Below the pieces are notes generated by a model. It did no database searches. It was given only the letters and a program-made list of their open reading frames with translations, and was not told the origin of the DNA. DNA of 64,000 nt from Utricularia gibba (taxonomy: Eukaryota; Streptophyta; Magnoliopsida; Lamiales; Lentibulariaceae), in contig NEEC01000004.1 in NCBI GenBank assembly GCA_002189035.1, positions 2,294,001-2,358,000 of the forward strand. Reading direction: 5' to 3'. The translations under genes were made by a program, and so were the position numbers. Below are positions 21,263 to 33,136 of this stretch, in pieces. Positions within the stretch are counted from its first letter, which is position 1. Each line of letters opens with the position of its first letter.

Positions 21263-23858
21263 TCAAATGAGATTTGAAACATATTCTCCCATTTCGAGAT
21301 CTTGACCACCATAAATCAGGAACATGTCTTTAGTACTTCTTAAGTGCTTAAGAATGCTCTTGAGAGCAGTCCAATGATCCATTCTAGGGTTCAACTCATA
21401 TCTGCTTGTAACACTTAAAGCATATGACACATTTGGTCTAGTACACAACGTGGTATACACTATTGACCTAATAGGAGAAGCATGTGGGATTCGAGCCATT
21501 TAATCCCTATCTTCTTCTATTTTGGGGCACATCACTTTTGATAGTGCTCTATGTGTCATGGGCAATAAACCTCTTTTGGAATCAGCCATGTTAAACCTCT
21601 TTAACACTTTATCGATGTAGGTCGATTGTTATAATCCAATAAGTTTCTTTGATCTATCCCTGTAGATCTTTATGCCCTATATATAAGCCACATCTCCAAG
21701 ATCTTTCTTTGAAAAGCTCTTGGATAACTAGATTTTTACTGATTGCATTGTTGCAACATCATTTCCCATTACTAATATGTCATCCACATATAGTATGAGA
21801 AATACGATTGCCAAGCCATCTAACTTCTTGTATACACAAGGTTCATCTTCATTTTGAGAGAAACCAAACTCTTTGATTGTCTCATCAAATTTGATGTTCC
21901 AACTTCTTGAAGCTTGCTTTAGCCCATAGATGGATTTGTTCAGTTTACACATTTTACTAGGATCTTGTGTGAAACCTTCAGGTTGTGTCATGTACACTTC
22001 CTCAGCCAGATTTCCATTTAGGAAGGCTATTTTCACATCCATCTGTCATATCTCATAATCAAAATGAGCAGCAATGGCAAGTAAAATTCGAATGGACTTC
22101 AGCATAGCAACAGGCGAGAAGGTTTCGTCATAATCAACACCTTGTTTTGGACGATACCCTTTTGCCACAAGTCGTGCGTTATAGGTAGATATATTTCCAT
22201 CTGTCAGTTTTCCTTTTGAATACCCACTTGCATCCAATAGAATTTACTCCCTATGGAGCATTGACCAATGTCCATACATTGTTCTCATACATGGAATCCA
22301 TTTCTGCCCCCATGGTAACAAGCCATTTACTTGACTCAGCACTATTGATTGCTTCATCATAAGTCCGAGGTTCCTCATCTAATATGAGGTCTCTCATGCC
22401 TTCGGCATCAACAATGAAACCATATCTCACAATAGGGTTACGTTGTCGGACTGATCTTCTGACAGAAAACGTGCTTGGTACATTTGGCAAGTCAGATTGC
22501 TCAGGTTGATTGCTCACTGGTACATTACCAGTTTCTACGACACAATTTCGAGATGGTGAGCCTAGATTACCTTTTGAGTCACCCACTGGCATCTCTATAG
22601 GTGTCATTGGCTCGTTCTCAAACATCTCCTCAAGTTCAAAACGACTCCCACTTGCTTCTTTGAGGAGAAACTCTTTCTCTAAAAAGACAGCATTCCTCGA
22701 AATGAAAACCTTTCCCTCTTGAGGATTATAGAAGTAGTATCTCATGGTTTCTTATGGATATCCCAGAAAGAAACACTTGTCAGATTTGTTCTCCAATTTA
22801 TCTGACTTCAACCTCCTTACATAAGCAGGGCATTCCCAAGCTTTGAGATAGGAGAAACTCGGTTTTCTGCCAGTCCAAATCTCATAAGGAGTGGTTTCAA
22901 CCGATTTCGATGGGGCTTTGTTCAAAACATGAGCCGCTACCTCTAAAGGATATCCCCACATGGACTTTGGTAGTTCTGCAAAACTCATCATGGATCGAAC
23001 CATGTCAAGCAAAGTTCGATTTCTCCTCTCAGAAACACCATTGTGCTCAGGTGTATCAGGAGGAGTTCTTTCTGAGACAATACCATTGTCCTTCAGATGA
23101 TTCTTGAATTCATTACTCAAGTATTCCCCACCACGATCTGATCGAAGTTTCTTGATGGAACGCTCAAGCTAGTTCTCGACCTCCATCCGAAACTCTTTGA
23201 ACTTTTCAAAGGCTTCAGATTTTCGTTTCATCAAGTAGATGCATCCATATCTTGAATGGTCATCTATAAAAGTGATGAAATACGAGAAACCCCCTCTAGC
23301 AGTGATGCTCATTGGACCACATACATCAAAATGTATTAAATCAAATAAGTTTTCAGCTCTTGCTCCTTTTCCTAGAAAAGGTTGCTTTGTCATTTTGTCC
23401 AATAAACAAGATTCGTATGTTTCGTAAGATTCAAAATCTTCTGAGTCCAAATATCCCAATCGATATAAGTACTCAACACGCTTCTTGTTTATATGGCCTG
23501 AACGACAATGCCAAAGGTAAGAATTCAAGACATTGTCAATTCTTGGCCTTTTTATGCACATGTTAATCTGTTCCGAATCATGTTGATCCAAAACATATAT
23601 TCCGTTTACTATCATAGTAGTACCATAGTGCACATTCCCTCGTCGTATGGAACAACAATTGTTCTTTATAGAAAACTCGAAACCAATCTTGTCCAAACAA
23701 GAAATAGAGACGATGTTCTTAGACAATGAGGGAACACAATAAACAGAATCTAATTCAAGAGATAATCCAGAAGGTAGGGCGATGTGGCAAGTCCCAACTG
23801 CCATGGCAGCAACTCGTGCACCATTCCCAACTCTTAGGTCAATATCGCCTTTCTTCAA
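21263..23858 (-). pseudogene. copia pol: integrase, reverse transcriptase, partial RNase H
   Basis: 23858-23169 holds the GAG-pre-integrase zinc region (LWHCRSGHINKKRVEYL) and the integrase core start (FDLIHFDVCGPM, FITFIDDHSRYGCIYLMKRK). 23120-22752 continues the core (ERTPPDTPEHNGVSERRNRT with the catalytic Glu, and SMWGYPLEVAAHVLNKAPSK). 22745-22251 is the linker (RRSVRQRNPIVRYGF). 22237-21728 is reverse transcriptase (YNARLVAKGYRPKQGVDYDE, MDVKIAFLNG, IYGLKQASRSW, catalytic LYVDDILVMGND). 21499-21263 is the start of RNase H (YALSVTSRYELNPRMDHWTA). Frames are separated by point stops, for example a Trp-to-TGA change before QMDVK. The RNase H end is lost. Confidence 0.9.
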
Positions 23859-23865
23859 GATTCAA

Positions 23866-24739
23866 CTACTCATTAGGTCCTGAAGCTGAATTCTCATTCT
23901 GCTTCTTGCCCTTGATTGACTCTAGATAGGCTTTGCAGTTTCTCTTCCAATGACCAGATTTCCCACAATAAAAGCATTCACCCTTAGCCAGTTTTTCAAC
24001 AGGCTTCTTCTTCTTGATCTCACTTTTAGCTTTGAGTTTCTTGTCTTGACTCTTCTTCTTGGAAACCTTTTTTCCTTGAAGAGACAAGCATGACATTCTT
24101 TTGTTCCTTTGTGATAGTTGTCTCAACAGACTTGAGTAACTGAATCATTTCAGGAACAGTTTGATCCATCTTGTTCATCTGATAGTTCATCACAAACTGT
24201 GAGTAGCTATCAGGTAGTGAGGTAAGGATTAAGTCAATACTCAAGTCCTTATCCAACACAAAACCAAGAGTGGACAACTTCTCAATCTAACTCAACATCA
24301 ATGTCGCATGATTAGTAGCAAAACTTCCTTCTGCCAAGTGACAATTGAACAACAGCTTTGATGTGTTGAACCTTTCAAGTCGTGAGTGCTCACCAAATAG
24401 ATCCTTGAGGTGTGTTATCATCTATTGGCAAGTCATTGCCTCATGCTGTTTTTGGAGATCAGGGGCCATCGAAGCAAGCATGATACAGGAGACAAGCTCA
24501 GCATCATCTAGATACTTCTGATATGCACGCCGAACATCTTCAGCTGCATTAGCCTTGGGTTGTGCAGGAACATCTTGCTCAAGGATATAAGCAATCTTCT
24601 CTACCTTGAGAACAATTCTCAAATTGCGGTGCCAATCAGTAAAATTCGAGCCAACCAACTTGTTGGACTCTAGAATGGATCTCAAATTCACACTAGAAGA
24701 CATATCTTCAACCTGAAGAAGAGAAAGCAAACACATCAT
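23866..24739 (-). pseudogene. copia gag with CCHC zinc knuckle
   Basis: 24739-24422 is a UBN2-type gag start (LVGSNFTDWHRNLRIVLKVE, DAELVSCIMLASMAPDLQ). A middle part at 24277-24026 has TSLPDSYSQFVMNYQMNKMD. 24126-23866 has a Lys-rich stretch and the knuckle CFYCGKSGHWKRNC. Interruptions separate the three frames. The knuckle itself is intact. Confidence 0.87.
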
Positions 24740-24905
24740 GTAGTGTTCCTTAAATCACATCTAACCGGTCTTTATTAAATGTGATATACTCCCACTATGT
24801 TTTTCGAGATGGCATCCCCTTACTAACAAAACGAGAAAATCAGATTTTCTTAGTGGGATAGTGTCCCATTTCATTCATCTCCACCTTGACTGTAGCCAAC
24901 AAGCT

Positions 24906-26060
24906 TTAAATATTTAAAACGTAAATTACAAAAAAAGCATAGTACGAGTATCGATCTCAGGAAGTTGTTTTTCGTAAAAAGTGTTTTGTAAAGAACTTTA
25001 CAAAATGTCACGGTTTTGTAAAAGGGGGTTGGTAAAATGCAGAAATAAAAGTTATAACTTAAGTGATGGGGCTTGACTATGGGAGTCAGTTCCTGGGAAT
25101 GAGATTCCGTCTCCTTCCTTTGTCCATCCTTGCCTCGGTTTTCACTGATTTCTTACGAATAGCTGGTTATAGAAGCAAGGAATAGCGTACTCTCCCTTAC
25201 ACTATGATTGACAAGGAGGCATATGAATAGGCTCTTGTGATTCCCCCTAGGACGATTAGGAAGACAAAAGGATTGACTTCGATTGCCTTCAAAACCGAAT
25301 TGCGCGCGTGTGCCCAACTGTTGCCAATGGCCTGGTAGGTCCGAGGTCACAACCTGTTCACTGTCGCGGTACTTAGGTCACAAACAATCCGGTACTTCCC
25401 TCGAACCAATAGGGTTGGAGTTGGTGCTCTTCACCTTGATCTTCACCAAAATCTACGAGGAGTGGCCTGTTACTCATGGACCTTGACTAGGAGTCGTTAC
25501 AGAAAGATTGCAACAAGATGCGTGGAAGTATGCAAAATCCGAATTGAATTTCAGCGAAGAACTGAGTGTATTGCTCAACACTTGAAAGGAAACTTCATCT
25601 TCTCCCAAAAACTAAAGGGTTTTAGCCACAAAGGGTCATGAAAACATAAACGAAATTGGAAACTAAGTGTTCTTCATCCTTGAGGGGAAGAAGAAGTCAA
25701 AAGTTCTAAGTCTAGAAAGGAAATGACAAAAGTTGAAAAGTTCTCAAACAAGTGTTCCAAGTCGGTTAATATCTCACTCCCCACGTGCATTAACTCCTTT
25801 GAGTCCCTTTCCCATCATTCCTTCTGTCTTGCGTGCGTAACCAGCTTTCCTTTATGTGCAAGTTAGTGCCCAATCATTGCTGCAGACTCTAATATGCCGT
25901 AAGTCAGGAGTCTTGACCAATGTCAGTCTTCCGCCCACAATTGTTCCAAGTCACTTTTGGTGCGAGTCTGACCTCCTATAATACTCATGCAATACTCCAC
26001 GATAGTTTCCTGACATGTCTTGGTCAATTAGTACGAAAAAAGACAGAAAATATATGTAAA
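24906..26060. mobile_element. non-coding retroelement-like repeat
   Basis: A less AT-rich block with no protein homology. It begins near AGTACGAGTATCGATCTCAGG, a phrase typical of the non-coding or LTR part of plant Ty3/gypsy elements, and fades at about 26060. It abuts the truncated 5' side of the copia element. A comparable phrase, GATCGTATCCACAGGG, begins the block at 35650. The assignment is only by resemblance. Confidence 0.35.
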
Positions 26061-27284
26061 ATAGGAAAAATGGATTTTCTAAGGAAAATCAATTACTTAT
26101 CAATATAATTTCTAATTGGACGACTTAATACATAATTAACACATAATAATACCTAATAATAAGCTAGAAAATGACATTTAACTGTATGATTTATAATCCA
26201 CATTTTTTTTCTCTTGAACATCATTTTAAGTGTCATTGAATATGAATAGTTTTTATTATATTATTAGTTTGATAAAAAAAATTATATGAAGATTTGTTGT
26301 ATTCAAGAAAAGAAAAGTTTAATGTACAATCTTCATTCATGGTGTTAATATGTAAAAAGTATTACATATAACAACAAATTTGTTTTTGTATATTTTAACA
26401 TGTGAAATTTTCTTTTACTCATATTTGATAACCAAAATTTAGTTTAAGTTGGAAAAAATAATAAATTAAAAAGTTATATACATTTTACTAAGGTAAATTG
26501 TTTTTTTTAAGTAATTTAAATGTATGAACACAAAAAAATTGCTCAATAAATTAAACAATTGTAAAAAAATATTGTTCCAGACAAAGTAAAAAATCCATGC
26601 TAACCGATTAACCAAATGGAATTCCCTTTAAAAGTGTCTCACGCAAGAGAGGGTTTGATAATATAATTTAATTATTCAATGTTTTTGAATTAATTGTATT
26701 TAAATAAATATGTACTATATAACTAAAATATACAATTTGTTTCATACATATTTTATAGATATATATATTTAAAATAATTTTATATTTAATTGATATATTT
26801 AGAATAGATTATTTATAACAATCACATACTTTATTTTCATTAATATTTAATTTAAAAAAATTTTACAACTAAAACTTTAACCTAATTCAAAAATAAAACT
26901 AAAAGATAAATAAAAGAATTAAGTCTAAATTATTTTTGTATACCTTATTATTTGTTTTTTACGAATATCTCATGTTTTGAAAAACACTTTTATCAAATAT
27001 GTATTATTTACAAATTTCATGTGTGCAGATGTCTAAATTCACCAATCAAACGCCCACTTAGTATCTTAATTTCCCACATTTGTGAGTAAATCGCCTTCTT
27101 CCCCTAGTGGGATTTGGATTAAGTTTCTTTGATTTACAATAATTATTACTATTGATTGGAAAAGTGATGTAGTAACAAGGGAACTCATAGACATGTTCAA
27201 AGAAATCAACTTTCGTATTTCAATACTTAAAAACATCTCAATGATAAAACTAAATTTCTAATGTCATCATAAAGGTGTACAACA
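26061..27284. other. AT-rich spacer
   Basis: Very AT-rich; no coding or repeat structure recognised. Confidence 0.4.
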
Positions 27285-28318
27285 ATGCTTGCATCACATT
27301 GTTCATATAAATTCTATCCCAAAACAAATTGTCCAATGGTCCAAGAAAATTGTGTTTTAATCAAATTATTCCAGGATGGACTTCCTTTAGATGGGCATGT
27401 ATATCATGGTACCCAAGTTGAAAGGAACTCATCTCAGGATTTGATTTTGATGTGTCTGATATTATAAATATTTAAACAATGAATAGAGAGGGGAGTTGAA
27501 TCCTATAGCTGTCGGCGTTAATGCAGCGAAGGTGATCGTATTATTTATTTGGATGAAATGACTATGTTCTCTGAACGTGTAATAAACTTTGGAAAGCCTC
27601 TTGCACTTGAAACAAGCACAAGGCAAAAACCAGGTATTTTTTATTCTAATTAAAAATTTGATTCCCATATGATTTATGCAAGATATTAAATTATTTATAG
27701 CAATTATATTTACATATCAATGGTGGAATCATTTTGGCTCAAACACCCTAGGACTTCAACATTTAGCTATCAAAATATTGGGGCAAACAAGTTCTTCTGG
27801 TTGTGAAAGGAATTGGAGTATTTTTTAATATATTCATACTAAGAAGAGAAATAAATTAGAACATCGTCTTTTGAATGATTTGGTTTTTGTGCACTACAAC
27901 CAATGTCTACAAGAGAGGTAATTTTATTGTTTAATGATTTTTGTCACATTTTTGTAATCTGATTTTTTTTGTCATATTTTTATTTTTTCTTAAGTGGAGT
28001 GATGAGGTTAAAGCCTTTGAACCTATAGATTTGGATTTAATTGCTAAATTTGATACATGGATAGTAGAAGAGGAGGAAGAAAGTGGAGAAGTATGGATAG
28101 GTGAAACTGAAATGCAACATGAAAAGGATTCTCCTTTTATTGATGATAATGAAAAATGTGTTTATCAAGAGTTGCAACCTCCTATGGTAAATGAAGAAAA
28201 TAATGCACCTATTTCCATTTCAAGTAGCTTGGATTTATCATCATTTACATATTTAACAATTGAAGATGTTAATTTGGAGCTTGGATATAAGGGCAACGAT
28301 GAAGAGACACAAGCTTAG
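27285..28318 (+). pseudogene. hAT transposase relic (DUF659 class), C-terminal part
   Basis: The clear part starts at about 27720: WWNHFGSNTLGLQHLAIKIL, then GQTSSSGCERNWSIF, a stop, and KKRNKLEHRLLNDLVFVHYN. These are the hallmark dimerisation-end motifs of DUF659/hAT transposases. After an interruption the frame 27941-28318 carries the family's acidic tail (PIDLDLIAKFDTWIVEEEEE) to its stop. Upstream, 27285-27680 has weaker, broken resemblance. The N-terminal half is absent. Confidence 0.8.
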
Positions 28319-28639
28319 AATTTCATTTAATGCTTTCATTTGATTTAAAAAGTGTTATTTTGATGTTTATGTGATGTTGAAACATTAGTTCTATTTGGAT
28401 TTCATTTGGATCTTGAATATTTATTTTCGTTTCATCACCGTTTTTTTAATAGTGGGACCTTTATAAAAACGAAACTTTCACTTGAACGTTTCATGCCTAG
28501 TACCGGTTTTTAAAATCATTGCACCAAACCAATCTTTTTGTCGTTTCTTGGTCAAGATCAATCAAAGCAAGTCCTCCCTGGCGAATTCAGCATGGGGTCT
28601 CTTTCAATCAGCTTGTCGTTTGTACCACTCATGGGCTGC
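28319..28639. other. spacer between hAT and gypsy relics
   Basis: Probably the 3' end of the hAT element; no terminal repeat was identified. Confidence 0.3.
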
Positions 28640-29140
28640 GGGGAGTGACACTCTGATAACCCCTTATGTGTCTGTCTTGTCTTGAGGCATGAACAAAATA
28701 CTCCACCTTCCCACTGATATGCATAGTGGATTCCATTGGCACTTGAATCCTTGGAACAACATATGAAATAATACCTGCCAGCTTGTTGGATGCATAACCT
28801 TCATCCACCATCTCGATTGGGCATTGGGAGAACCAGAGCGGAGGATAATGATAGTCTCCGGACTGTAGGATTTGCTCCATTCTCCAAGTGAATTTGATGA
28901 TCATAATCTCAGGAGGTAGACCAGTGGGCTCTTTGAAAATTCCATGATATGATTCGATGAGAGTTGATAAATATTATTTCCACCTTGATTCAAGATATCA
29001 ACACCCCTGATTATATTCCCTCAAATCGACTCTTATGAATTGGATTTGCTGCTGACTGAAATCCCATATCATCGGTGCTAACTCTTCTAACCAATTGTAG
29101 CTTAAGATACCTACAAATCCTCCAAGTGGTAATAGATAGA
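28640..29140 (-). pseudogene. Ty3/gypsy pol fragment (protease to RT junction)
   Basis: On the minus strand, 29130-29010 reads LPLGGFVGILSYNWLEELAP then MIWDFSQQQIQF, the C-terminal half of a gypsy aspartic protease domain. After a stop, 28960-28880 reads IFKEPTGLPP, the conserved lead-in to reverse transcriptase. Frame 28904-28629 continues with little recognisable RT. Only this scrap remains. Confidence 0.6.
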
Positions 29141-29907
29141 GTGCAGCTGGGTTGTATACATATCTATCTTCAGTGACACCCTTTCGCAGAATGCGCTCGT
29201 ACTTTCGTTCTGGGCATGATCACGAGATGAAGTGCTTCTGCCATGCTTTTCTAAATAAAGATGTGATTGCTGCTGTATGTATCAATCATAAATGGGAAAG
29301 ATTGGTGGCCGATCTGTACTGCTACGTTCATCAAACTCATCGACATGTTGGTGTAGTGGCTTGGAACTCTCAATCGAGTGCATTGGTGATAGTTTGCTTC
29401 TGACATGTATTTATTATCTGGGTGCTTCATATTGGTGTTTATTCATGCAATACAAGTGGCCATAATCACCTCAAATCTTGCTCATGGCAATGGAGTTCAA
29501 TACTAATGGATGTGAAGTATGAAGTGTTTCTCATGGTATGGATTTCGAAATTAATCAATTATAGTATTAGCCGAGGGATGAAGTGGAAGAAGGGAAGGCG
29601 ACTACTTTCTTTAAATTTTGCAATTAATTTTGTAAAATGACTCATCTTCTCAACGAATCAATCCTTAATTTAAGAATTACTTCTACTTTTTAAGAAGCAA
29701 TTCAAATTCCTATTAGAAGTTAATGATGGTAGATTCTATTTGTGAATTGATTTTGAATACAATTTTATAAATATACTTCTATTTTTTCATAAATAATTAC
29801 AATTGTTGTCTTTGTAAAATAATAATGTTGAATAAATTTTTTTATTTACATAAATTATTAAAATACTATAATTTTAAATTATAATTATAATATAAATTGA
29901 TTAAACT

Positions 29908-29958
<51 letters not shown>

Positions 29959-30717
29959 ATTTAATTATAAAAATACTTTTTATTTTTTTGAATTTTATAC
30001 ATGAATCAATTTTACAATAATTATTTTCAAAAAATAATTTTAAATACATATTAATTCTTATTCTATAAGAATTTTGAATTTTACTAAATTCAATATTACA
30101 ATGGTTTTAGTCACATCACATGGAGAAATGACCAGTCATTCTTCAATGTTTTTCCCATTACCCACCTCCACCCACCTCATGAATGACGTTTGCGCTCTTA
30201 CTTGAGCAAACGATAATGAATGTGGCCGCAAAGACGTCCAAATGCAATACCCTGACTTCACAGTCTCTGCACCGGAACATGCGAATGTGACCAAAATTGC
30301 GTCCAAATGCGTTCCCACAACTTCACATTTCGTGGTAATGATTTGGGTGGTTGCTCCACCGGACAATTCCACATGCTGCCACTCAGGAAAAAGAATCGTT
30401 CCTGGTTTATGAATATCAGAAAAATTAATTTGCAAAATTGATCTTATAATTTAAGAAAAATAAATATCCAATTTTGTGTATCGTTTCCCACTCCTGATTT
30501 TCCATTTTATTGTGTATTTATTGCTTGTTACCAAATTTGATGATTTTTCTTAAAATAAGCACTAGCCGTGCCTTGGGGAGATGAGATTTAAAATAGTTAG
30601 TTATATTAGGAAAGGATTTACTTTATTATCGTCATAATTATTATTTCATGACGTCAAATTATTACTTGGTGAAGGGTATTTCTGTCAAATCAACATCATT
30701 TTCCTCTTGTTCTCACG
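29141..30717. other. intergenic region upstream of the reductase gene
   Basis: AT-rich with a TA microsatellite (29914-29955). The block 30130-30430 is GC-richer and open on the minus strand for 99 codons but resembles no protein known to me; it may be a MITE. 30500-30717 is promoter-proximal DNA. Confidence 0.35.
29914..29955. repeat. (TA)n microsatellite
   Basis: About 21 uninterrupted TA dinucleotides in AT-rich DNA. Confidence 0.95.
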
Positions 30718-30727
30718 TATATATATA
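30718..30727 (+). promoter_or_regulatory. TATA box of the reductase gene
   Basis: TATATATATA lies 79 bp before the ATG at 30806, in GC-richer promoter-proximal sequence. This suits a short 5' leader of about 50 bp. Confidence 0.55.
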
Positions 30728-30805
30728 GGCGACGAGGATTGCCTCTTGATAGCGGCGGAGACAACCGATTCAGGTCACACTGTTCCCATTTCGAAGGGAA
30801 AACAG

Positions 30806-32067
30806 ATGGCGGAGAAGAGCAAGATTCTCGTGATTGGAGGTTCAGGGTATATCGGTAAGTACATTATACAAGCCAGCGCCAACTCTGGTCACCCCACCTT
30901 CGCCCTCTTCAGAGAGTCCACGCTCAATGATCCCGTCAAGGGAAAATTGGCCGACGAGTTCAAAAGCCAAGGCGTGAAGATCCTCATCGTATGTTCCGTA
31001 CAGCTGGATCTGGATGTGTGCGTATTATCTAGTTGCGATGCGTGATTTTTGTTTGTATGTTTGCTTGCAGGGTGATTTGCAGGATCATGAGAGCTTGGTC
31101 AAAGCGATCAAGCAAGTGGATGTGGTTATATCTGCTGTCGGTTCTTTGCAGTTGGCTGATCAATTGAAGATCATTGCCGCCATTAAAGAAGCCGGAAATG
31201 TCAAGGTTTCCATCAGATGCTTTCTTTAAGTTTTCCTTTCACAGTTTTAGGAATCGTGATCGAAATTATAATGGCCATGGTGCTCTGATTTTGATTCGGA
31301 TTATTCGTGCTGTTGATTGCTACAACAGAGATTCTTCCCATCGGAGTTCGGAAACGACGTTGACCGAATTCGGGCCGTAGAGCCAGCCAAGTCAATTTTC
31401 GAGATCAAAGTTAAAATCCGCCGCGCAATTGAAGCCGAAGGCATACCGTACACCTACGTTACTTCCAACTATTTTGCGGGATATTTCCTCCCGACTCTGG
31501 CGCAAGTGGGTATCACCGCCATTCCTCGAGAGAAAGTTGCTATCTATGGAGATGGAAACGTCAAAGGTGTGCTCATCTATGGGGATGGAATCCTGACATT
31601 CTAGCATCGGTTAATCTTGATTGTTTTGCAGCTGTGTTCAACGAGGAGCTTGACATCGGAAAATTCACGGTCAGGGCTGCGGATGATCCACGGACCCTGA
31701 ACAAGATTCTCTACATAAAGCCAGCGAGCAACACTGTCACATTCAACGAGCTGGTTGCTTTGTGGGAGAAGAAGATCAACAGGACACTCGACAAGGAATA
31801 CATCCCAGAGGAGCAAATTCTGAAGCAGATCCAAGGTAACCCGAATCGGAACTTGTTGATCATCTTAGCCCAAAAATCAAACATCTGTGCCTTTTTACAG
31901 AGTCACCAGTTCCAGTGAACATCATACTGTCGATCAACCACTCTGTTTTCATCAAGGGCGATCAGACCTACTTCGAAATAGAGCCGTCATTCGGCGTGGA
32001 GGCATCGGAGCTCTATCCTGATGTTAAGTATACCACAGTGGACGAGTACCTTGACCGCTTTATATGA
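30806..32067 (+). CDS. phenylcoumaran benzylic ether reductase / isoflavone reductase-like
   Basis: NADPH-dependent reductase of the PIP family (pinoresinol-lariciresinol, isoflavone and phenylcoumaran benzylic ether reductases), acting in the cytosol on lignan or related phenylpropanoids. Five exons: 30806-30988, 31071-31205, 31329-31566, 31632-31835, 31901-32067. All are GT-AG and in phase, giving 308 aa, exactly the usual PCBER length. The nucleotide-binding loop GGSGYIG is at residues 11-17. The fold continues with DVVISAVGSLQLADQLKIIA and RFFPSEFGNDVDR. The catalytic Lys is probably K133 in KSIFEIKVKIRRAIEAEGIP. TYVTSNYFAGYFLPTL lines the substrate pocket, and the C-terminus ends YTTVDEYLDRFI. 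All key residues are present. The start Met directly precedes the conserved strand; an upstream in-frame open stretch is leader. PCBER is the best guess within the family; substrate is not proven. Confidence 0.93.
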
Positions 32068-32716
32068 GCACTTGCTGTTCTCGTGTGTCCTCTATGAACT
32101 TCTTTGCTTTTGCTGCCTATGCGTCATGTTCCTGTGCTTAGATTTGTGTATCAATGGAATGTATCAAATTCAATTAATTTTCGGCGTCGCTGAAATTAAA
32201 TATATTTGAAATAACTTGTTTAAAATTGCCTACGTTGATTTTTTTAAAATTTATAGACTTGTATTTTCAATAATGTATTATATACATATACGTGCTAATT
32301 AAATCATTAGATATATAGAGTTAAATTTGGTATTTTGTGTACCTCTTCCAACTGTAGACATACATTGGAGAAATGACAACACCACATCGGAATTTGCCCT
32401 TGGAGACATTTCTGCCAATTTACATGGTCCTATCACTTGTTCTCACAGCTTAAATACATCACATTTGGTATTAGAACAATCGTTCCCAATCTGTGAAATG
32501 GAAGAATTAAAGGAAATGATAAAAACTAGAGATGCATGACGCCTGCATGCATGACGCCTTTAGAATTAAATACCTCTTCAGACCCAAATGGACGCATGCA
32601 TGACGCCTTTAGAGCAACAATTGGAGTCTCACAAGGGAACCATCTCTAGAGAGCTCCAATCGCATGGGCGAACAATCCAAAGTGGAGAACACATGATGGC
32701 CCTCATTACCAGAAAC
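32068..32716. other. 3' flank of the reductase gene with a short direct repeat
   Basis: 3' UTR, then AT-rich DNA. Two exact copies of the 20-mer GCATGCATGACGCCTTTAGA lie at 32545-32564 and 32594-32613, with a partial copy at 32533-32543. The hAT MITE begins at 32717. Confidence 0.5.
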
Positions 32717-33136
32717 TAGAGATGTCAATGGGCCGGGTTTGGTCCGGGTACTCTCAAAACCGAACCCTACCTGAGGAACCTCTGTTGGACTCAAACCCGA
32801 ACCGAACCTGGCAAGGACCCGAACCCAAACCCAAAACCCAACACCCAATGGGATCAATTTTGTTTCTAATAGAAATTTAAATATGATTTAAAAGGTATAT
32901 TTTTAAAATTTTCATTATAATAATTTTAAAAGTTAAAAGGATGAATTAGAATTAAAAATATGTTAATTATTAAGTTCATAAAAAAATTAAATTTTTTTAA
33001 TATTTTAAAAATATTTTATATCGGTTCGGGTTCGGGTTCTATGGGTCAAACAATTTGAACCCATAACCGAACCCGTTCGGGTCGGTTTCGGTTCGGGTCC
33101 GAGTAGACCCGACCCATTGACGTCTCTACCAGAAAC
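32709..33136. mobile_element. hAT MITE, 412 bp, with 8-bp target-site duplication
   Basis: The element is 32717-33128. It starts TAGAGATGTCAATGGG and ends CCCATTGACGTCTCTA, a 16-bp inverted pair with one mismatch. It is flanked by the exact 8-bp duplication CCAGAAAC (32709-32716 and 33129-33136), the length expected for hAT. Inside the ends are Arg-codon-like GGTTCGGGT / ACCCGAACC repeats facing each other, around an AT-rich middle. It has no coding capacity, so it was mobilised by a hAT transposase supplied elsewhere. Confidence 0.9.

Larger units (their letters stand above)
19649..24905 (-). mobile_element. Ty1/copia retrotransposon, 5' LTR missing
   Basis: Order along the minus strand: leader (24905-24740), gag, CCHC knuckle, integrase, reverse transcriptase, partial RNase H, polypurine tract, 3' LTR. 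This gag-IN-RT-RH order defines Ty1/copia. The coding chain has several stops and shifts. No second LTR and no primer-binding site (TGGTATCAGAG-type) appear on the 5' side; the sequence changes character at about 24905. The element is therefore truncated, or cut by the adjacent repeat. Confidence 0.88.

Noticed and set aside
30136-30435. Minus-strand open frame of 99 codons before the reductase gene
   Set aside because: No recognisable domain; the GC-richer block is more likely a small repeat or promoter DNA. Kept only as intergenic.
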